A stretch of 64,000 bases of DNA, from positions 133,329 through 197,328 of the forward strand of contig CALUYM010000002.1 in NCBI GenBank assembly GCA_944325035.1, written 5' to 3'. Under the pieces are notes generated by a model. It worked only from the letters and a program-made list of their open reading frames with translations, searched no databases and was not told where the DNA came from. This document shows, one piece after another, positions 35,102-44,717 of this stretch. Origin of the DNA: an uncultured Anaeroplasmataceae bacterium. Its GTDB lineage: Bacteria; Bacillota_I; Bacilli_A; Acholeplasmatales; Anaeroplasmataceae. Numbering within the stretch: the first letter of the stretch is position 1; each line of letters opens with the position of its first letter. The translations under genes and the position numbers were made by a program.

Positions 35102-37693
35102 ATGAAATTAAGTGAAGTCGACCGCTCTATGTTTACGCCGATGATTCAGCAGTATATTGATGTTAAAGAAAAACATCTAGATGAAATTCTTTTTTTCCGT
35201 TTAGGGGATTTTTATGAGATGTTTTTTGATGATGCATTAATTGCTTCAAGAGAATTGGAAATCGCTTTAACTGGTAAAGATGCAGGATATAAGGAAAGAG
35301 TTCCTATGTGTGGTATTCCTTTTCATGCGGCTAATCAGTACATAGATAAATTAGTTTCTAAAGGGTATAAGGTTGCAATTGCTGAACAAACTGAAGATCC
35401 TGCTACAGCTAAAGGATTGGTAAAACGTGATGTAATTCAAATTATCACACCAGGTACAATTACAGGTGCAGGATTAAATGAAAAAGAAAATAACTATATT
35501 GCTGCTTTAACGATAAAAGACGATGTATATCAGCTAGCATATTTAGATTTATCGACTGGTGAAGTTTATTTAACAAGTATTTATAGTTCCGATATTCTTT
35601 TAAATGAAATTTTAGCTCTTCATATTAAGGAATTAGTTATAACAAGTAATTTCAATGAAAAAATATTAATACCATTAAAAGATAATTATGGGTTAACGAT
35701 TTCTAAATGCGAACAAATAATATTAAATGAAAATTTAGGATATTTAATGGATGATTTAACAGATGAGGAAAGAGAATTTTTTAAAGAAGCACTAGCAGTT
35801 TTAACAAATTATATTTTGAAGACGCAATTAAAAGAAATTACACATTTACAAACTGCTAAATTCTATCTTACTTCATCATATTTGCGTCTTGATCCATATA
35901 CAAAACGCAACTTAGAACTAACTGAAACAATACGCCAAGGTCAAAAAAATGGCTCACTTTTATGGTTATTAGATAGATGTCAGACGGCAATGGGAAGTCG
36001 AATGATGCATAAATGGTTAGATCGACCATTAGTTGATACAAAAGAAATTAATATTAGACTAGATTATGTTGAATCATTAATGAACAACTATATTGTAAAA
36101 GAGGACATAAAAAATTCATTAAAAACGATCTATGATTTAGAAAGAATTGTAGGACGTATTTCTGTTTCAAATGCTAATGCCAAAGACTTGGTTCAACTAA
36201 GAAGAAGTTTAGCAAATATTCCGCAAATTAAAGAAAATGTATCTAAACTTGGTACACAAAGTGCGATTGAATTAGCCAAGGACATTGATCCACATGAAAA
36301 ATTGTACAAACTTCTATTAGTTTCTCTAGAAGAAGATGTTCCGTTAACTATTAAAGATGGTGGAATGATAAAAAAAGGATATAATAAAGATTTAGATGAA
36401 TTAAAATCTATATCAGAAAATTCTAAAGATTGGATTCAAAATTATGAAAAATCAGAGCGAGAAAGAACTGGAATTAAGACAATGCATGTTGGCTATAATC
36501 GAGTTTTTGGCTATTATATTGAAGTTTCAAAAGGACAAATTTCTGAATTAAAAGATAGTTCTCACTATGAACGTAAACAAACACTTGCTAATGCTGAACG
36601 TTTTATTACAAAAGAATTAAAAGAATATGAGCAAATTATTTTAGGTTCAAGTGAAAAAATTAATAAATTAGAATATGATTTATTTGTTGAATTAAGAGAT
36701 ATTACCAAAAGCTTTACGAAAACTCTTCAACATTTAGCAAATCAAATTTCAGAAATTGATTGTCTACTTTCATTTGCAGAAATATCTGCAAAATATAACT
36801 ACGTTCGCCCTACATTTAATATAAAGCGTGAAGTTAACATCGTTGATGGAAGACATCCAGTAATTGAAAATATTTTGAAAGATGAATATGTTAAAAATGA
36901 TGTTGTAATTAATAAGTATAATACAATTTTAATAACAGGTCCCAATATGTCTGGTAAATCGACCTATATGAGAATGCTTGCTTTAATTGCGATTATGGGA
37001 CAAGTTGGTTGTTTTGTCCCAGCAAAAAGTGCTAGTCTAATGATTTTTGACCAAATTTTTACCCGTATCGGAGCAAGTGATGATTTAATTAGTGGACAAT
37101 CAACTTTTATGGTTGAGATGCTTGAGGCGAATTTTGCAATAAAAAATGCTACTAAAAACAGTTTAATTCTTTTTGATGAATTAGGTAGAGGAACTGCAAC
37201 GTTTGATGGTATGGCTCTTGCTCAAGCTATAATTGAATATGTCCATGAGAAAATTGGTTGTGTGTTATTATTTTCAACACATTATCATGAACTTATCTTG
37301 CTGGAAAAAACTTTGAAAAGATTAAAAAATGTGCATGTTGATGCTAACGAGTCAAAAGGGAAGGTTATTTTCTTGCATAAAGTTTTAGATGGCGGTGCTG
37401 ATAAAAGTTATGGAATAAATGTTGCTTCTTTAGCTGGATTGCCACGTAGTTTAATTGAACGTTCTAAACAAATTTTAACTAAGTTAGAAGAGAAAGATAC
37501 TAAAGCAGGTGTGACAATGGATTTATTTAATTTTGAGTCATTTGAAGAAAAACCAGAGAACATTTATGAAGAAAAAGCAATGAAATTAATCCATAGTTTA
37601 GAAATTTTAGATTTAGATATGTTGAGTCCAAGAGAAGCGTTAGATTGGCTATATAAAGAAAAAAAGAAATTGGATGGTGATACTAGTGAGTAA
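35102..37693 (+). CDS. mutS: DNA mismatch recognition ATPase MutS
   Basis: 863 residues from the ATG at 35102 (RBS AAGGATG). The N-terminal mismatch domain has FFRLGDFYEMF (Phe-x-Glu wedge). Connector, lever/clamp and ATPase follow, with Walker A TGPNMSGKSTYM at about 618 and ILFDELGRGT. Recognises mispairs and recruits MutL. It overlaps mutL by 8 bp. Confidence 0.97.
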   Translation: MKLSEVDRSMFTPMIQQYIDVKEKHLDEILFFRLGDFYEMFFDDALIASRELEIALTGKDAGYKERVPMCGIPFHAANQYIDKLVSKGYKVAIAEQTEDPATAKGLVKRDVIQIITPGTITGAGLNEKENNYIAALTIKDDVYQLAYLDLSTGEVYLTSIYSSDILLNEILALHIKELVITSNFNEKILIPLKDNYGLTISKCEQIILNENLGYLMDDLTDEEREFFKEALAVLTNYILKTQLKEITHLQTAKFYLTSSYLRLDPYTKRNLELTETIRQGQKNGSLLWLLDRCQTAMGSRMMHKWLDRPLVDTKEINIRLDYVESLMNNYIVKEDIKNSLKTIYDLERIVGRISVSNANAKDLVQLRRSLANIPQIKENVSKLGTQSAIELAKDIDPHEKLYKLLLVSLEEDVPLTIKDGGMIKKGYNKDLDELKSISENSKDWIQNYEKSERERTGIKTMHVGYNRVFGYYIEVSKGQISELKDSSHYERKQTLANAERFITKELKEYEQIILGSSEKINKLEYDLFVELRDITKSFTKTLQHLANQISEIDCLLSFAEISAKYNYVRPTFNIKREVNIVDGRHPVIENILKDEYVKNDVVINKYNTILITGPNMSGKSTYMRMLALIAIMGQVGCFVPAKSASLMIFDQIFTRIGASDDLISGQSTFMVEMLEANFAIKNATKNSLILFDELGRGTATFDGMALAQAIIEYVHEKIGCVLLFSTHYHELILLEKTLKRLKNVHVDANESKGKVIFLHKVLDGGADKSYGINVASLAGLPRSLIERSKQILTKLEEKDTKAGVTMDLFNFESFEEKPENIYEEKAMKLIHSLEILDLDMLSPREALDWLYKEKKKLDGDTSE

Positions 37694-39554
37694 AATTATT
37701 CAATTGAATGAACATCTAGCTAATATGATTGCTGCAGGAGAAGTTGTTGAACGACCTTCTTCTGTTGTTAAAGAATTAGTTGAAAATGCAATAGATGCTG
37801 GTGCTAGCCAAATTCAAATCATCCTAACTGATTCTGGTACTCAAGAGATTATCGTAAAAGATGATGGTTGTGGTATGAACCGAAATGATGCGAAATTATG
37901 TTTTTCACGTCATGCAACTTCCAAAATCAAAAATGAATATGATTTATTTAGAATTCAGACTTTAGGATTTAGAGGAGAAGCAATTCCTTCTATAGCTTCT
38001 GTTTCTACTTTTACTTTAACAACAAATGATGGTAGTGGAGGAACAAGGGTTGTTTACAAGGGCGGTCATTTAGAAGATATATCTGATGCTGCTCATAATA
38101 AAGGAACGACTATTTCAGTTAAAGGCTTATTTTATAATGTTCCAGCTAGATTAAAGTATTTAAAGAGTTTACCACAAGAATTAGCTAGCATTACATATTT
38201 ATTATCTAAATTTATTTTAGCAAACCCAGAAATTAGTTTCACTTTATCAAACAATGGGAAAATCATTTATAAAACGTTAGGTAATGGTGATATAACACGG
38301 ATTTTTGGTGAATTATATGGATTAGAGGTAGCTAAAAATTTATTATCAGGAAGTACTGAAGGCCACGGATATAAGATAAATTTAAATCTTGTTAAATCTG
38401 TGATTTCACGTTCTAATAAATTAGAAGTTACAATTATAGTGAATGATAGATTTGTTAAAAGCTATGCTATTACAGAGGCAATTATTTCAGGCTATCATAC
38501 ATATATTCCCGAAGGTAGATATCCAATTGCATTAGTTAAAATTGAACTTGATCCTACATTAGTCGATGTTAATGTACATCCGACTAAGATGCAGATAAAA
38601 ATATCAAACGAAGATGATATCGCTAAGTCAGTTTTATCTTTAGTTAAAAATATGCTTAATCAAAACAATATGATTCCTGAGATAAAACAAGAAATTACTA
38701 AAAAAGAAGAAAAAACAGCATATATAAAACAAACTATTTTTAGCCCCATTTCTAGTAATAAATTAGAAGAGCCACATCCAGCATATAATGAAATAGATAG
38801 TGTTAAATTAAATCAAGATATTCCCAATGAACAAAGTAAAGAAATAGAATTGAATTATGAAAATAAGTTAGATGAAATTTTAGGTAGATTTGACTTTGAT
38901 ATGAAAGTTCAAAATCCTCAAGATAAAATTAAAGATGAAATAGACTCTAAAATATTTGCTGCTAAAAAAGACGAACTACCATATTTAGAATATTGTGGTC
39001 AAGTTCATGGAACATACTTAATTTTTCAAAACAGTGAAGGAATGTATTTAATTGATCAACACGCTGCGGCCGAAAGAATTAATTATGAATATTATCTTGA
39101 TGTATTGTCTCATCCAACACCATATTCTCAACCAATGTTGATTCCAGAAAATTTATCTTTAACTAAAAGTGAAATCATAGATTTTGAAGCTAATATCAGT
39201 TATTTTGAGGAATTAGGTTTTAAATTTCGTCAATCAGGCCCAGAAGAATACTCTTTAACTCAAACGCCATTATGGCTTCATGTTGAAGATGTGGAGGACT
39301 TCATCAGAAATGTTTTACAAGGTTTTGAACGTGATAAGACCTATAGCATTGAAAAATACCGAGATAACTTAGCAGCTAGTATTGCTTGTAAAGCTTCGAT
39401 TAAAGCCAATCATGCTTTAACGAAAATAGAAATTGATACATTAATTGAAAAATTACGTCAATGTAAAAATCCATATACATGTCCCCATGGGCGTCCAACT
39501 GTAATTAAATTTACAACCTTAGAATTAGAAAAATTATTTAAAAGGGTGGTTTAG
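37686..39554 (+). CDS. mutL: DNA mismatch repair endonuclease MutL
   Basis: 622 residues from a GTG at 37686, with GGTGATA before it. The GHKL ATPase N-terminus has ENAIDAGA, DDGCGM and TLGFRGEA. The C-terminal endonuclease motif DQHAAAERINYEYY and zinc-site CPHGRP are present, so this is the nicking type of MutL rather than the E. coli type. A linker of about 90 residues separates the halves. miaA starts one base after the stop. Confidence 0.96.
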   Translation: MSKIIQLNEHLANMIAAGEVVERPSSVVKELVENAIDAGASQIQIILTDSGTQEIIVKDDGCGMNRNDAKLCFSRHATSKIKNEYDLFRIQTLGFRGEAIPSIASVSTFTLTTNDGSGGTRVVYKGGHLEDISDAAHNKGTTISVKGLFYNVPARLKYLKSLPQELASITYLLSKFILANPEISFTLSNNGKIIYKTLGNGDITRIFGELYGLEVAKNLLSGSTEGHGYKINLNLVKSVISRSNKLEVTIIVNDRFVKSYAITEAIISGYHTYIPEGRYPIALVKIELDPTLVDVNVHPTKMQIKISNEDDIAKSVLSLVKNMLNQNNMIPEIKQEITKKEEKTAYIKQTIFSPISSNKLEEPHPAYNEIDSVKLNQDIPNEQSKEIELNYENKLDEILGRFDFDMKVQNPQDKIKDEIDSKIFAAKKDELPYLEYCGQVHGTYLIFQNSEGMYLIDQHAAAERINYEYYLDVLSHPTPYSQPMLIPENLSLTKSEIIDFEANISYFEELGFKFRQSGPEEYSLTQTPLWLHVEDVEDFIRNVLQGFERDKTYSIEKYRDNLAASIACKASIKANHALTKIEIDTLIEKLRQCKNPYTCPHGRPTVIKFTTLELEKLFKRVV

Positions 39555-40457
39555 ATGAAAAAAGTTATTGCAATTGTAGGACCTACTGCTATTGGAAAAA
39601 CGAAGTTGTCGATAATGTTGGCAAAGCATTACAATCTAGAAATTATATCTGGAGATAGCGTTGCAGTTTATAAAAATCTCAATATTGGAAGTGCTAAACC
39701 GACAAAAGAAGAAATGTCAGGCGTAAAACATCATTTAATTGATATTTTAGAGCCGACTGAACAATACGATGTATTCTCTTTCCAAAAAATGGCTCGTGAA
39801 ATAATAGATAAAAATGCTATAACTATTATTGCAGGTGGTACTGGTTTGTATATTAAAAGTGCTCTTTATAATTATAGCTTTGATGCCCCAAGTCGTGATG
39901 ATGATTTTTCACGTCAATTTGATGCATATTCTAATCAAGAATTATACTCATATTTATTGAAGTTAGATCCAAATGTTAATCAAGAAAAATTGCATATGAA
40001 TAACCGAAAACGTGTTTTAAGAGCAATAGAGATTAAGCATAAAACGCAACATTCAATTCACGAGGAGATTCGTAAAGATGAGATGCTTTATGATGCTTAT
40101 ATTATTTATTTAAATATTGAAAATAGAGATTTATTATATAAAAGAATAAATGAACGTGTCGATAAAATGGTACGGGATGGACTTATTGATGAGGTGAAAA
40201 CACTTTTTGATAAAGGAATTTATCCTCATGCTATTGGGTACAAAGAATTTATTCCATATTTTAATGGAGAGATATCTTTAGAAACAGCGATTGATGAAGT
40301 TAAGAAAAATAGTCGTCATTTAGCTAAGCGTCAAATGACCTGGTTTAGAAATCAATTAGACACACACTTTTATGAAGTTAATTTAGAAGATATAAATGAA
40401 ACATTCAATGCGATTGTGAAAGATATAGATATCTTTCTAGGTAAAACGAATGCATAA
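39555..40457 (+). CDS. miaA: tRNA dimethylallyltransferase
   Basis: 300 residues. P-loop GPTAIGKTKLS at about 8-18, DMAPP/tRNA region with SGDSVAVYKNLNIGSAKPT, and GGTGLYIKSALY. Adds the dimethylallyl group to A37, the substrate for MiaB. RBS AAAGGGTGG lies within the mutL end; it overlaps aroK by 8 bp. Confidence 0.96.
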   Translation: MKKVIAIVGPTAIGKTKLSIMLAKHYNLEIISGDSVAVYKNLNIGSAKPTKEEMSGVKHHLIDILEPTEQYDVFSFQKMAREIIDKNAITIIAGGTGLYIKSALYNYSFDAPSRDDDFSRQFDAYSNQELYSYLLKLDPNVNQEKLHMNNRKRVLRAIEIKHKTQHSIHEEIRKDEMLYDAYIIYLNIENRDLLYKRINERVDKMVRDGLIDEVKTLFDKGIYPHAIGYKEFIPYFNGEISLETAIDEVKKNSRHLAKRQMTWFRNQLDTHFYEVNLEDINETFNAIVKDIDIFLGKTNA

Positions 40458-40959
40458 GTATTACATAATTGGAATGCCTGGTTCTGGTAAATCAACAGCT
40501 GCTAAAGAATTAGCTAAAAAATTAAAAATTAATTTTTTTGACTTAGATTTGATTATTGAAGAAGAAATGCAAATGTCAATTTCACAAATTTTTAACGATT
40601 ATGGTGAACAATATTTTCGTCAACTAGAGACAAAGGCATTGTCTTCGTTAAAAAAATATGATAAAGCAGTCGTCTCTTGTGGTGGTGGAATTGTTTTAAA
40701 AGAGGAAAATAAGGCTTTAATGGAAGATGGGATTGTTATTTTTTTAAATCCACCACTTGAAGATTTAAAAATAAGATTAAAAGATGATACAATTAGGCCA
40801 CTTTTGAAAACAAATAGCCTTGATGATTTATATAAAGCACGCTTTAATAAGTATGAATTATTTAAAGATATCGAAGTAACAGAAACGATACTTTCTAAAG
40901 TTATTACTTCAATAATACAGGAGATTAAAGTATATGAAAAAAAACATTCTCATAATTAA
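40450..40959 (+). CDS. aroK: Shikimate kinase
   Basis: 169 residues with Walker A GMPGSGKSTAAKEL, the shikimate-binding Asp in FFDLDLIIE and the glycine triplet SCGGGIV; lid region near TIRPLL. Converts shikimate to shikimate-3-phosphate. It overlaps miaA upstream and aroQ downstream, giving a miaA-aroK-aroQ overlap chain. Confidence 0.94.
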   Translation: MHKYYIIGMPGSGKSTAAKELAKKLKINFFDLDLIIEEEMQMSISQIFNDYGEQYFRQLETKALSSLKKYDKAVVSCGGGIVLKEENKALMEDGIVIFLNPPLEDLKIRLKDDTIRPLLKTNSLDDLYKARFNKYELFKDIEVTETILSKVITSIIQEIKVYEKKHSHN

Positions 40960-41365
40960 TGGTCCTAATTTAAACATGTTAGGGAAAAGAGATAAAAATC
41001 ATTATGGCACTATGACACTTGATGATATAAATAATTTGATAAAAAAAGAGAATTATTTTGATTATATTTTTTTTCAATCAAATCACGAAGGTGCGATAAT
41101 TGATAGAATTCAAGCTTTGGATTATGATGGATTAGTTATTAATGCGGGTGCATATACTCATACTAGTATAGCTATCCATGATGCCTTAGAGATAGTTGAG
41201 GTTCCAAAAGTAGAAGTACATTTATCTGATATATCGAATCGAGAAGATTTCAGAAAAATAAACTTTATAACTTCAGTTTGTGATAAAACTATTACTAATA
41301 TGAAAGAACAAGGATACATTGAGGCTGTAAAATATTTACAAAGAAAGCTCAATGTGATAAAATGA
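40934..41365 (+). CDS. aroQ: 3-dehydroquinate dehydratase, type II
   Basis: 143 residues of the small dodecameric type: NGPNLNMLGKRDKNHYG at the start (catalytic Tyr), QSNHEGAIIDRIQ, NAGAYTHTSIAI, and EVHLSDISNRE with the catalytic His. Makes 3-dehydroshikimate. It overlaps aroK by 26 bp with RBS AGGAGAT; efp follows, as aroQ-efp in Bacillus. Confidence 0.95.
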   Translation: MKKNILIINGPNLNMLGKRDKNHYGTMTLDDINNLIKKENYFDYIFFQSNHEGAIIDRIQALDYDGLVINAGAYTHTSIAIHDALEIVEVPKVEVHLSDISNREDFRKINFITSVCDKTITNMKEQGYIEAVKYLQRKLNVIK

Positions 41366-41405
41366 AATAGATTGAATATTAACATTTAACTTTGGAGGTT
41401 TTTTT

Positions 41406-41963
41406 ATGGTAAACGTTAATGATTTAAAAAATGGTACAGTAATCGAATACGATGGTAAATTATGTCAAATCATTGAATTCATGCATGTACTTCAAAATAA
41501 GGTTGCGTATGTACGCGTTAAGATGAAGGATTTACGCACAGGAGCTCGTATTGAAACAGCTTTAAAAGGTAGCGATACTAAATTTAAATTATGTTTTATC
41601 GATCACCGTGTAATGCAATACATCTTTAGTACAAGCGATGCATACACATTTATGGATAATGAGACTTATGAACAAATCGAAATTCCTACTTCACACCTTG
41701 ACTGGGAAAAGAATTTCTTACAAGAAGGAATGAATTGTGACGTAATGCTATACGGGGATGAAGTGTTAACAGTAGAATTACCAGATAAGGTTGAATGCCG
41801 CGTTGTTAAGTGTGACCCAGCTGTTAAAGGTGATACTAAAACTAATGCGTTAAAAGATGCATTCTTAGAATCAGGATTCTTAGTAAAGGTTCCAATGTTT
41901 ATTGAACAAGATGAGGTTATTGTTGTTTCTACTAAGACTGGTGAATACGCTGGTAGAGCTTAA
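41406..41963 (+). CDS. efp: Translation elongation factor P, with an atypical tip loop
   Basis: 185 residues, the three-barrel EF-P fold with the C-terminal signature VKGDTKTNALKDAFLESG. It relieves ribosome stalling at proline runs. The modified-residue loop, normally HV-K-P-G-K-G-A-A-F in Bacillus, reads HVLQNKVAYVR here: PGKG is gone and the loop is one residue shorter, with one Lys retained. I recall similar PGKG-less loops in mollicute EF-Ps. RBS TGGAGG. The usual Bacillus 5-aminopentanol modification may not apply. Confidence 0.93.
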   Translation: MVNVNDLKNGTVIEYDGKLCQIIEFMHVLQNKVAYVRVKMKDLRTGARIETALKGSDTKFKLCFIDHRVMQYIFSTSDAYTFMDNETYEQIEIPTSHLDWEKNFLQEGMNCDVMLYGDEVLTVELPDKVECRVVKCDPAVKGDTKTNALKDAFLESGFLVKVPMFIEQDEVIVVSTKTGEYAGRA

Positions 41964-41988
41964 TTTATAAAAAGTCAAAATTAATTTT

Positions 41989-42076
41989 AAAGGAGTTGAA
42001 CTATCTAATAGTTTCATCTTACCTATGTGGTTTGACTTGCCGCAACAATAGGTATTATTAAATTGTTAGACCTAAT
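41989..42076 (+). promoter_or_regulatory. Structured leader of the CNNM/CorC gene
   Basis: Nested pairing: TCTAA (42004-42008) with TTAGA (42066-42070); ACCTAT (42021-42026) with ATAGGT (42048-42053); GTGG (42027-42030) with CCGC (42040-42043), leaving a 9-nt loop. A strong AAAGGAG (41989-41995) lies at the front, with no ATG, GTG or TTG at proper spacing. No known Mg riboswitch (M-box) pattern was recognised. Confidence 0.45.
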
Positions 42077-43474
42077 TTGGACATACAATCGCAATCCGAG
42101 ACATTATCTCAAGTTTTCTCGTCGGCTAATTTCTTATCTTTTAATTTTCCTATATTCGCTATAATGGTTGTTTTGGTATTTTTCTCTGCTTTTTTCTCAA
42201 TGTCAGAAACTGTTTTTTCATCGGTTTCTGAAACAAAACTTAAACGTTGTGTAGAAGATCGTAAAGCAGGGGCAAAAAAGGCCCTATATTGTGTTGATCA
42301 TTTCGATCGAACACTTACTACTTTACTAGTGGGAAATAATATTGTAAACGTTGCATTATCTACTTTATCAGTTGGTTTTTTTGCAAGTTTAGCTATAAGC
42401 GGTAAATACGTTGAATTGATTTCAACTGCAGTTATAACCGTTGTCTTACTATTATTTGGTGAAATTACACCAAAAACACTGGGGAAAAAGTATAATGATC
42501 GACTTGTTTTAACCTTAGGACCAATTATTTATGTATTAACTTTGGTTTTATATCCAATAGTTATTATTTTCATCGGTGTTCAAAAAATAGTTACTGGTCG
42601 AAAAGCTGAAAAAAGTGTCGTTAATGAGTCAGAACTTGAAACATTATTAGACACAATGGCTGAAGAGGGTGAAATTGAAACTGATGAACGAACTTTAATA
42701 AAAAATGTATTTGATTTAAATGATCGTTCAGTTGAAGATATTATGGTTCCACGAATTGATATGGTTGCTATAGATGTTGGGACTAATATTGAAGATGTGA
42801 AAAAAATTTTTGTTGAGGAAAATTTTTCACGCATTCCAGTCTATGAAGAAGATAAAGACCATATTGTAGGAATTTTATACGAAAGAGATTTTTTCCAAGC
42901 TTTGGTTATGGGAAATGATATAAAATCAGTTAAAGATATTATGAGACCTGCTAAATTTGTTAATAAAACAATGACAGTTGATGCCCTAATCAAAGAACTT
43001 CAAGAAACAAAGATGCATATGGCAATTGTATCTGGTGAGTATAATGATACCTTAGGTTTAGTTACAATGGAAGATGCACTTGAAGAAATCGTAGGAGAAA
43101 TTTACGACGAGCACGATGAAGGTTCAATTAATAAAAAATTAATAAGTCAAATTGATGATAATACTTATTTGGTTGATGGAGAAATGTTTGTTAGTGACTT
43201 GTTTGAAGAATTAAATATCGGTCAGGCACCTGCTGATACTTCAAAAGTCTCAACTTGGGTTTTTGAATCAAAAAATGAATTGCCTAAAGCCGGTGATATT
43301 ATGACTTATATCTCTTGCTTCACAGAAGAAGATGATGAAGGTGAATATCAAGATTATGCAAAAAAATTGGCAATTGAAATTGTTAGTGTGAATGATCGCC
43401 GAATTGAACAAGTGAAAGTTACAATATCTGATGCAACCAAAGAAGAAGTATTAGAAACTTATGAGGATGAATAG
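42077..43474 (+). CDS. CNNM/CorC-type transporter (hemolysin C family)
   Basis: 465 residues with a possible TTG start at 42077. No RBS precedes it, so the true start is uncertain, although a hydrophobic first helix begins by about residue 26. An N-terminal CNNM domain of four helices (FFSMSETVFSS, GEITPKTLGKKYNDR) is followed by two CBS domains at about 215-340 (VEDIMVPRIDM, DILGL-like DTLGLVTMEDALEEIVGEI) and a CorC_HlyC C-terminal domain. Such proteins export Mg or Na/Mg. The stop overlaps a terminator. Confidence 0.88.
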   Translation: MDIQSQSETLSQVFSSANFLSFNFPIFAIMVVLVFFSAFFSMSETVFSSVSETKLKRCVEDRKAGAKKALYCVDHFDRTLTTLLVGNNIVNVALSTLSVGFFASLAISGKYVELISTAVITVVLLLFGEITPKTLGKKYNDRLVLTLGPIIYVLTLVLYPIVIIFIGVQKIVTGRKAEKSVVNESELETLLDTMAEEGEIETDERTLIKNVFDLNDRSVEDIMVPRIDMVAIDVGTNIEDVKKIFVEENFSRIPVYEEDKDHIVGILYERDFFQALVMGNDIKSVKDIMRPAKFVNKTMTVDALIKELQETKMHMAIVSGEYNDTLGLVTMEDALEEIVGEIYDEHDEGSINKKLISQIDDNTYLVDGEMFVSDLFEELNIGQAPADTSKVSTWVFESKNELPKAGDIMTYISCFTEEDDEGEYQDYAKKLAIEIVSVNDRRIEQVKVTISDATKEEVLETYEDE

Positions 43475-43489
43475 AATCATCCTCTTTTT
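43463..43489 (+). terminator. Terminator overlapping the end of the CNNM gene
   Basis: A perfect 8-bp stem GAGGATGA/TCATCCTC (43463-43470, 43477-43484), then five T. It argues that the next gene starts at the GTG at 43512 rather than at 43461. Confidence 0.88.
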
Positions 43490-43511
43490 CATATCTTTAA
43501 TTGGTGATAGA

Positions 43512-44495
43512 GTGAAACGAATATTATTTAGTTTAATACTTATAATGATTTTTTTTATTACAAATACAAGCTATTCATATAACATAAGTTCTTATATTGT
43601 CTATGATATTAATTCTAAATCTGTTTTAAAGGGTAATAATATAGATGAAAAAGCACTTATCGCCTCTACTACAAAGATTTTAACTGCTTTAGTGGCTTTG
43701 GAAAATATGGATATTATGCGAAGTTTAGAAATAAAAAAAGAAGACACATTGATAGAAGGAAGTAAGGTATATTTAAAAGAAGGAGAGCATATTGCTTTAA
43801 TCGATGTTCTTTATGGGTTAATGTTAAGAAGTGGAAATGATTGTGCTAATTTGATAGCTAGAAGTTATCGTGGAGGATATAATGACTTTATACACCTTAT
43901 GAACGAGAAAGCTAAAACTATCGGGATGAAGAATTCAAATTTTATGAATCCTTCTGGACTTGACACATTGGAAGAAAATATTTCAACAGCATACGATATG
44001 GCATTATTAATGGCTGAATCAATAAAAAACGAGTATTTTTTAGAAATAGCTAGTACACATTCCTATTCAGCATCAACTAAAGAGGGAAGCCATTATTATT
44101 GGTATAATAAAGATAAAAGTTTGACATCTGATGAAAGGTTTATAGCTGGGAAAACAGGATACACTAAAAAATGTGGTAGAACACTTGTAAATTATGCGAA
44201 AGCTTATTCTAGAGAGGTTATCATAGTAACGATAAATGATGGAAATGACTGGCAGAATCATAAATCTTATTTAAATAGCCTAAATCAATATGTAACTTAT
44301 ACGATTTTAAGTAAAGGCCGATATAAAATAGAAGATTATATAATTGAAATTAATAATGATATTAAAATTCCTATTCTAAAAGATCGAAAAGATGAATATT
44401 ACTATATTTTATATCTAGGTAAAAAGACATATTTAGACATTTATTTAGAAAAACAATTCATAATCAGATATGAAGTAAATTTAGTTTTTGAATAA
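43512..44495 (+). CDS. D-alanyl-D-alanine carboxypeptidase (S11, DacF-like)
   Basis: 327 residues from a GTG at 43512 with GGTGATA as RBS. Signal peptide of about 22 residues ending near NTSYS. The penicillin-binding-protein triad is complete: STTK (nucleophile Ser) at about residue 51, SGND, and KTGYT. The C-terminal PBP5_C-like region is short. It trims D-Ala from peptidoglycan stem peptides. In a sporeformer a DacF or DacB-like cortex role is possible, but context does not prove it. Confidence 0.87.
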   Translation: MKRILFSLILIMIFFITNTSYSYNISSYIVYDINSKSVLKGNNIDEKALIASTTKILTALVALENMDIMRSLEIKKEDTLIEGSKVYLKEGEHIALIDVLYGLMLRSGNDCANLIARSYRGGYNDFIHLMNEKAKTIGMKNSNFMNPSGLDTLEENISTAYDMALLMAESIKNEYFLEIASTHSYSASTKEGSHYYWYNKDKSLTSDERFIAGKTGYTKKCGRTLVNYAKAYSREVIIVTINDGNDWQNHKSYLNSLNQYVTYTILSKGRYKIEDYIIEINNDIKIPILKDRKDEYYYILYLGKKTYLDIYLEKQFIIRYEVNLVFE

Positions 44496-44532
44496 TAACT
44501 GAGAAATAGAAGAATTATTTTTAAATTTGTGC

Positions 44533-44717
44533 TATACTTTTAATAAGAACATAAACAATCATCTTAAGGGATGACAATTTGTATCTTATTTAAACTAAAA
44601 TGTTTCATAGTGCATTTTGTTATAAAACCTTTTTATTGGATGAAATAACCTAATGTATTTAGGAGAAAGGATTGATTAATCAAATAAAATCTTGATTAAT
44701 TAAAGATAAATGTTTTT
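44533..44717 (+). promoter_or_regulatory. Leader region of nrdG with several hairpins and two tiny ORFs
   Basis: A TATACT -10 (44533-44538) has only a weak -35. Downstream hairpins: TCATC/GATGA near 44560, AAAATG/CATTTT near 44605, CCTAA/TTAGG (44649-44653, 44659-44663) and TTAATCAA/TTGATTAA (44676-44683, 44692-44699). A strong AGGAGAAAGG (44661-44670) serves a 7-codon frame TTG..TGA (44672-44695), not nrdG. A second tiny frame ATG-TTT-TTA-TGA (44710-44721) overlaps the nrdG ATG. Confidence 0.45.

Noticed and set aside
44500-44717. Cobalamin riboswitch or NrdR box before nrdG
   Set aside because: No B12-box-like conserved core and no paired NrdR motifs could be found; only local hairpins are present.
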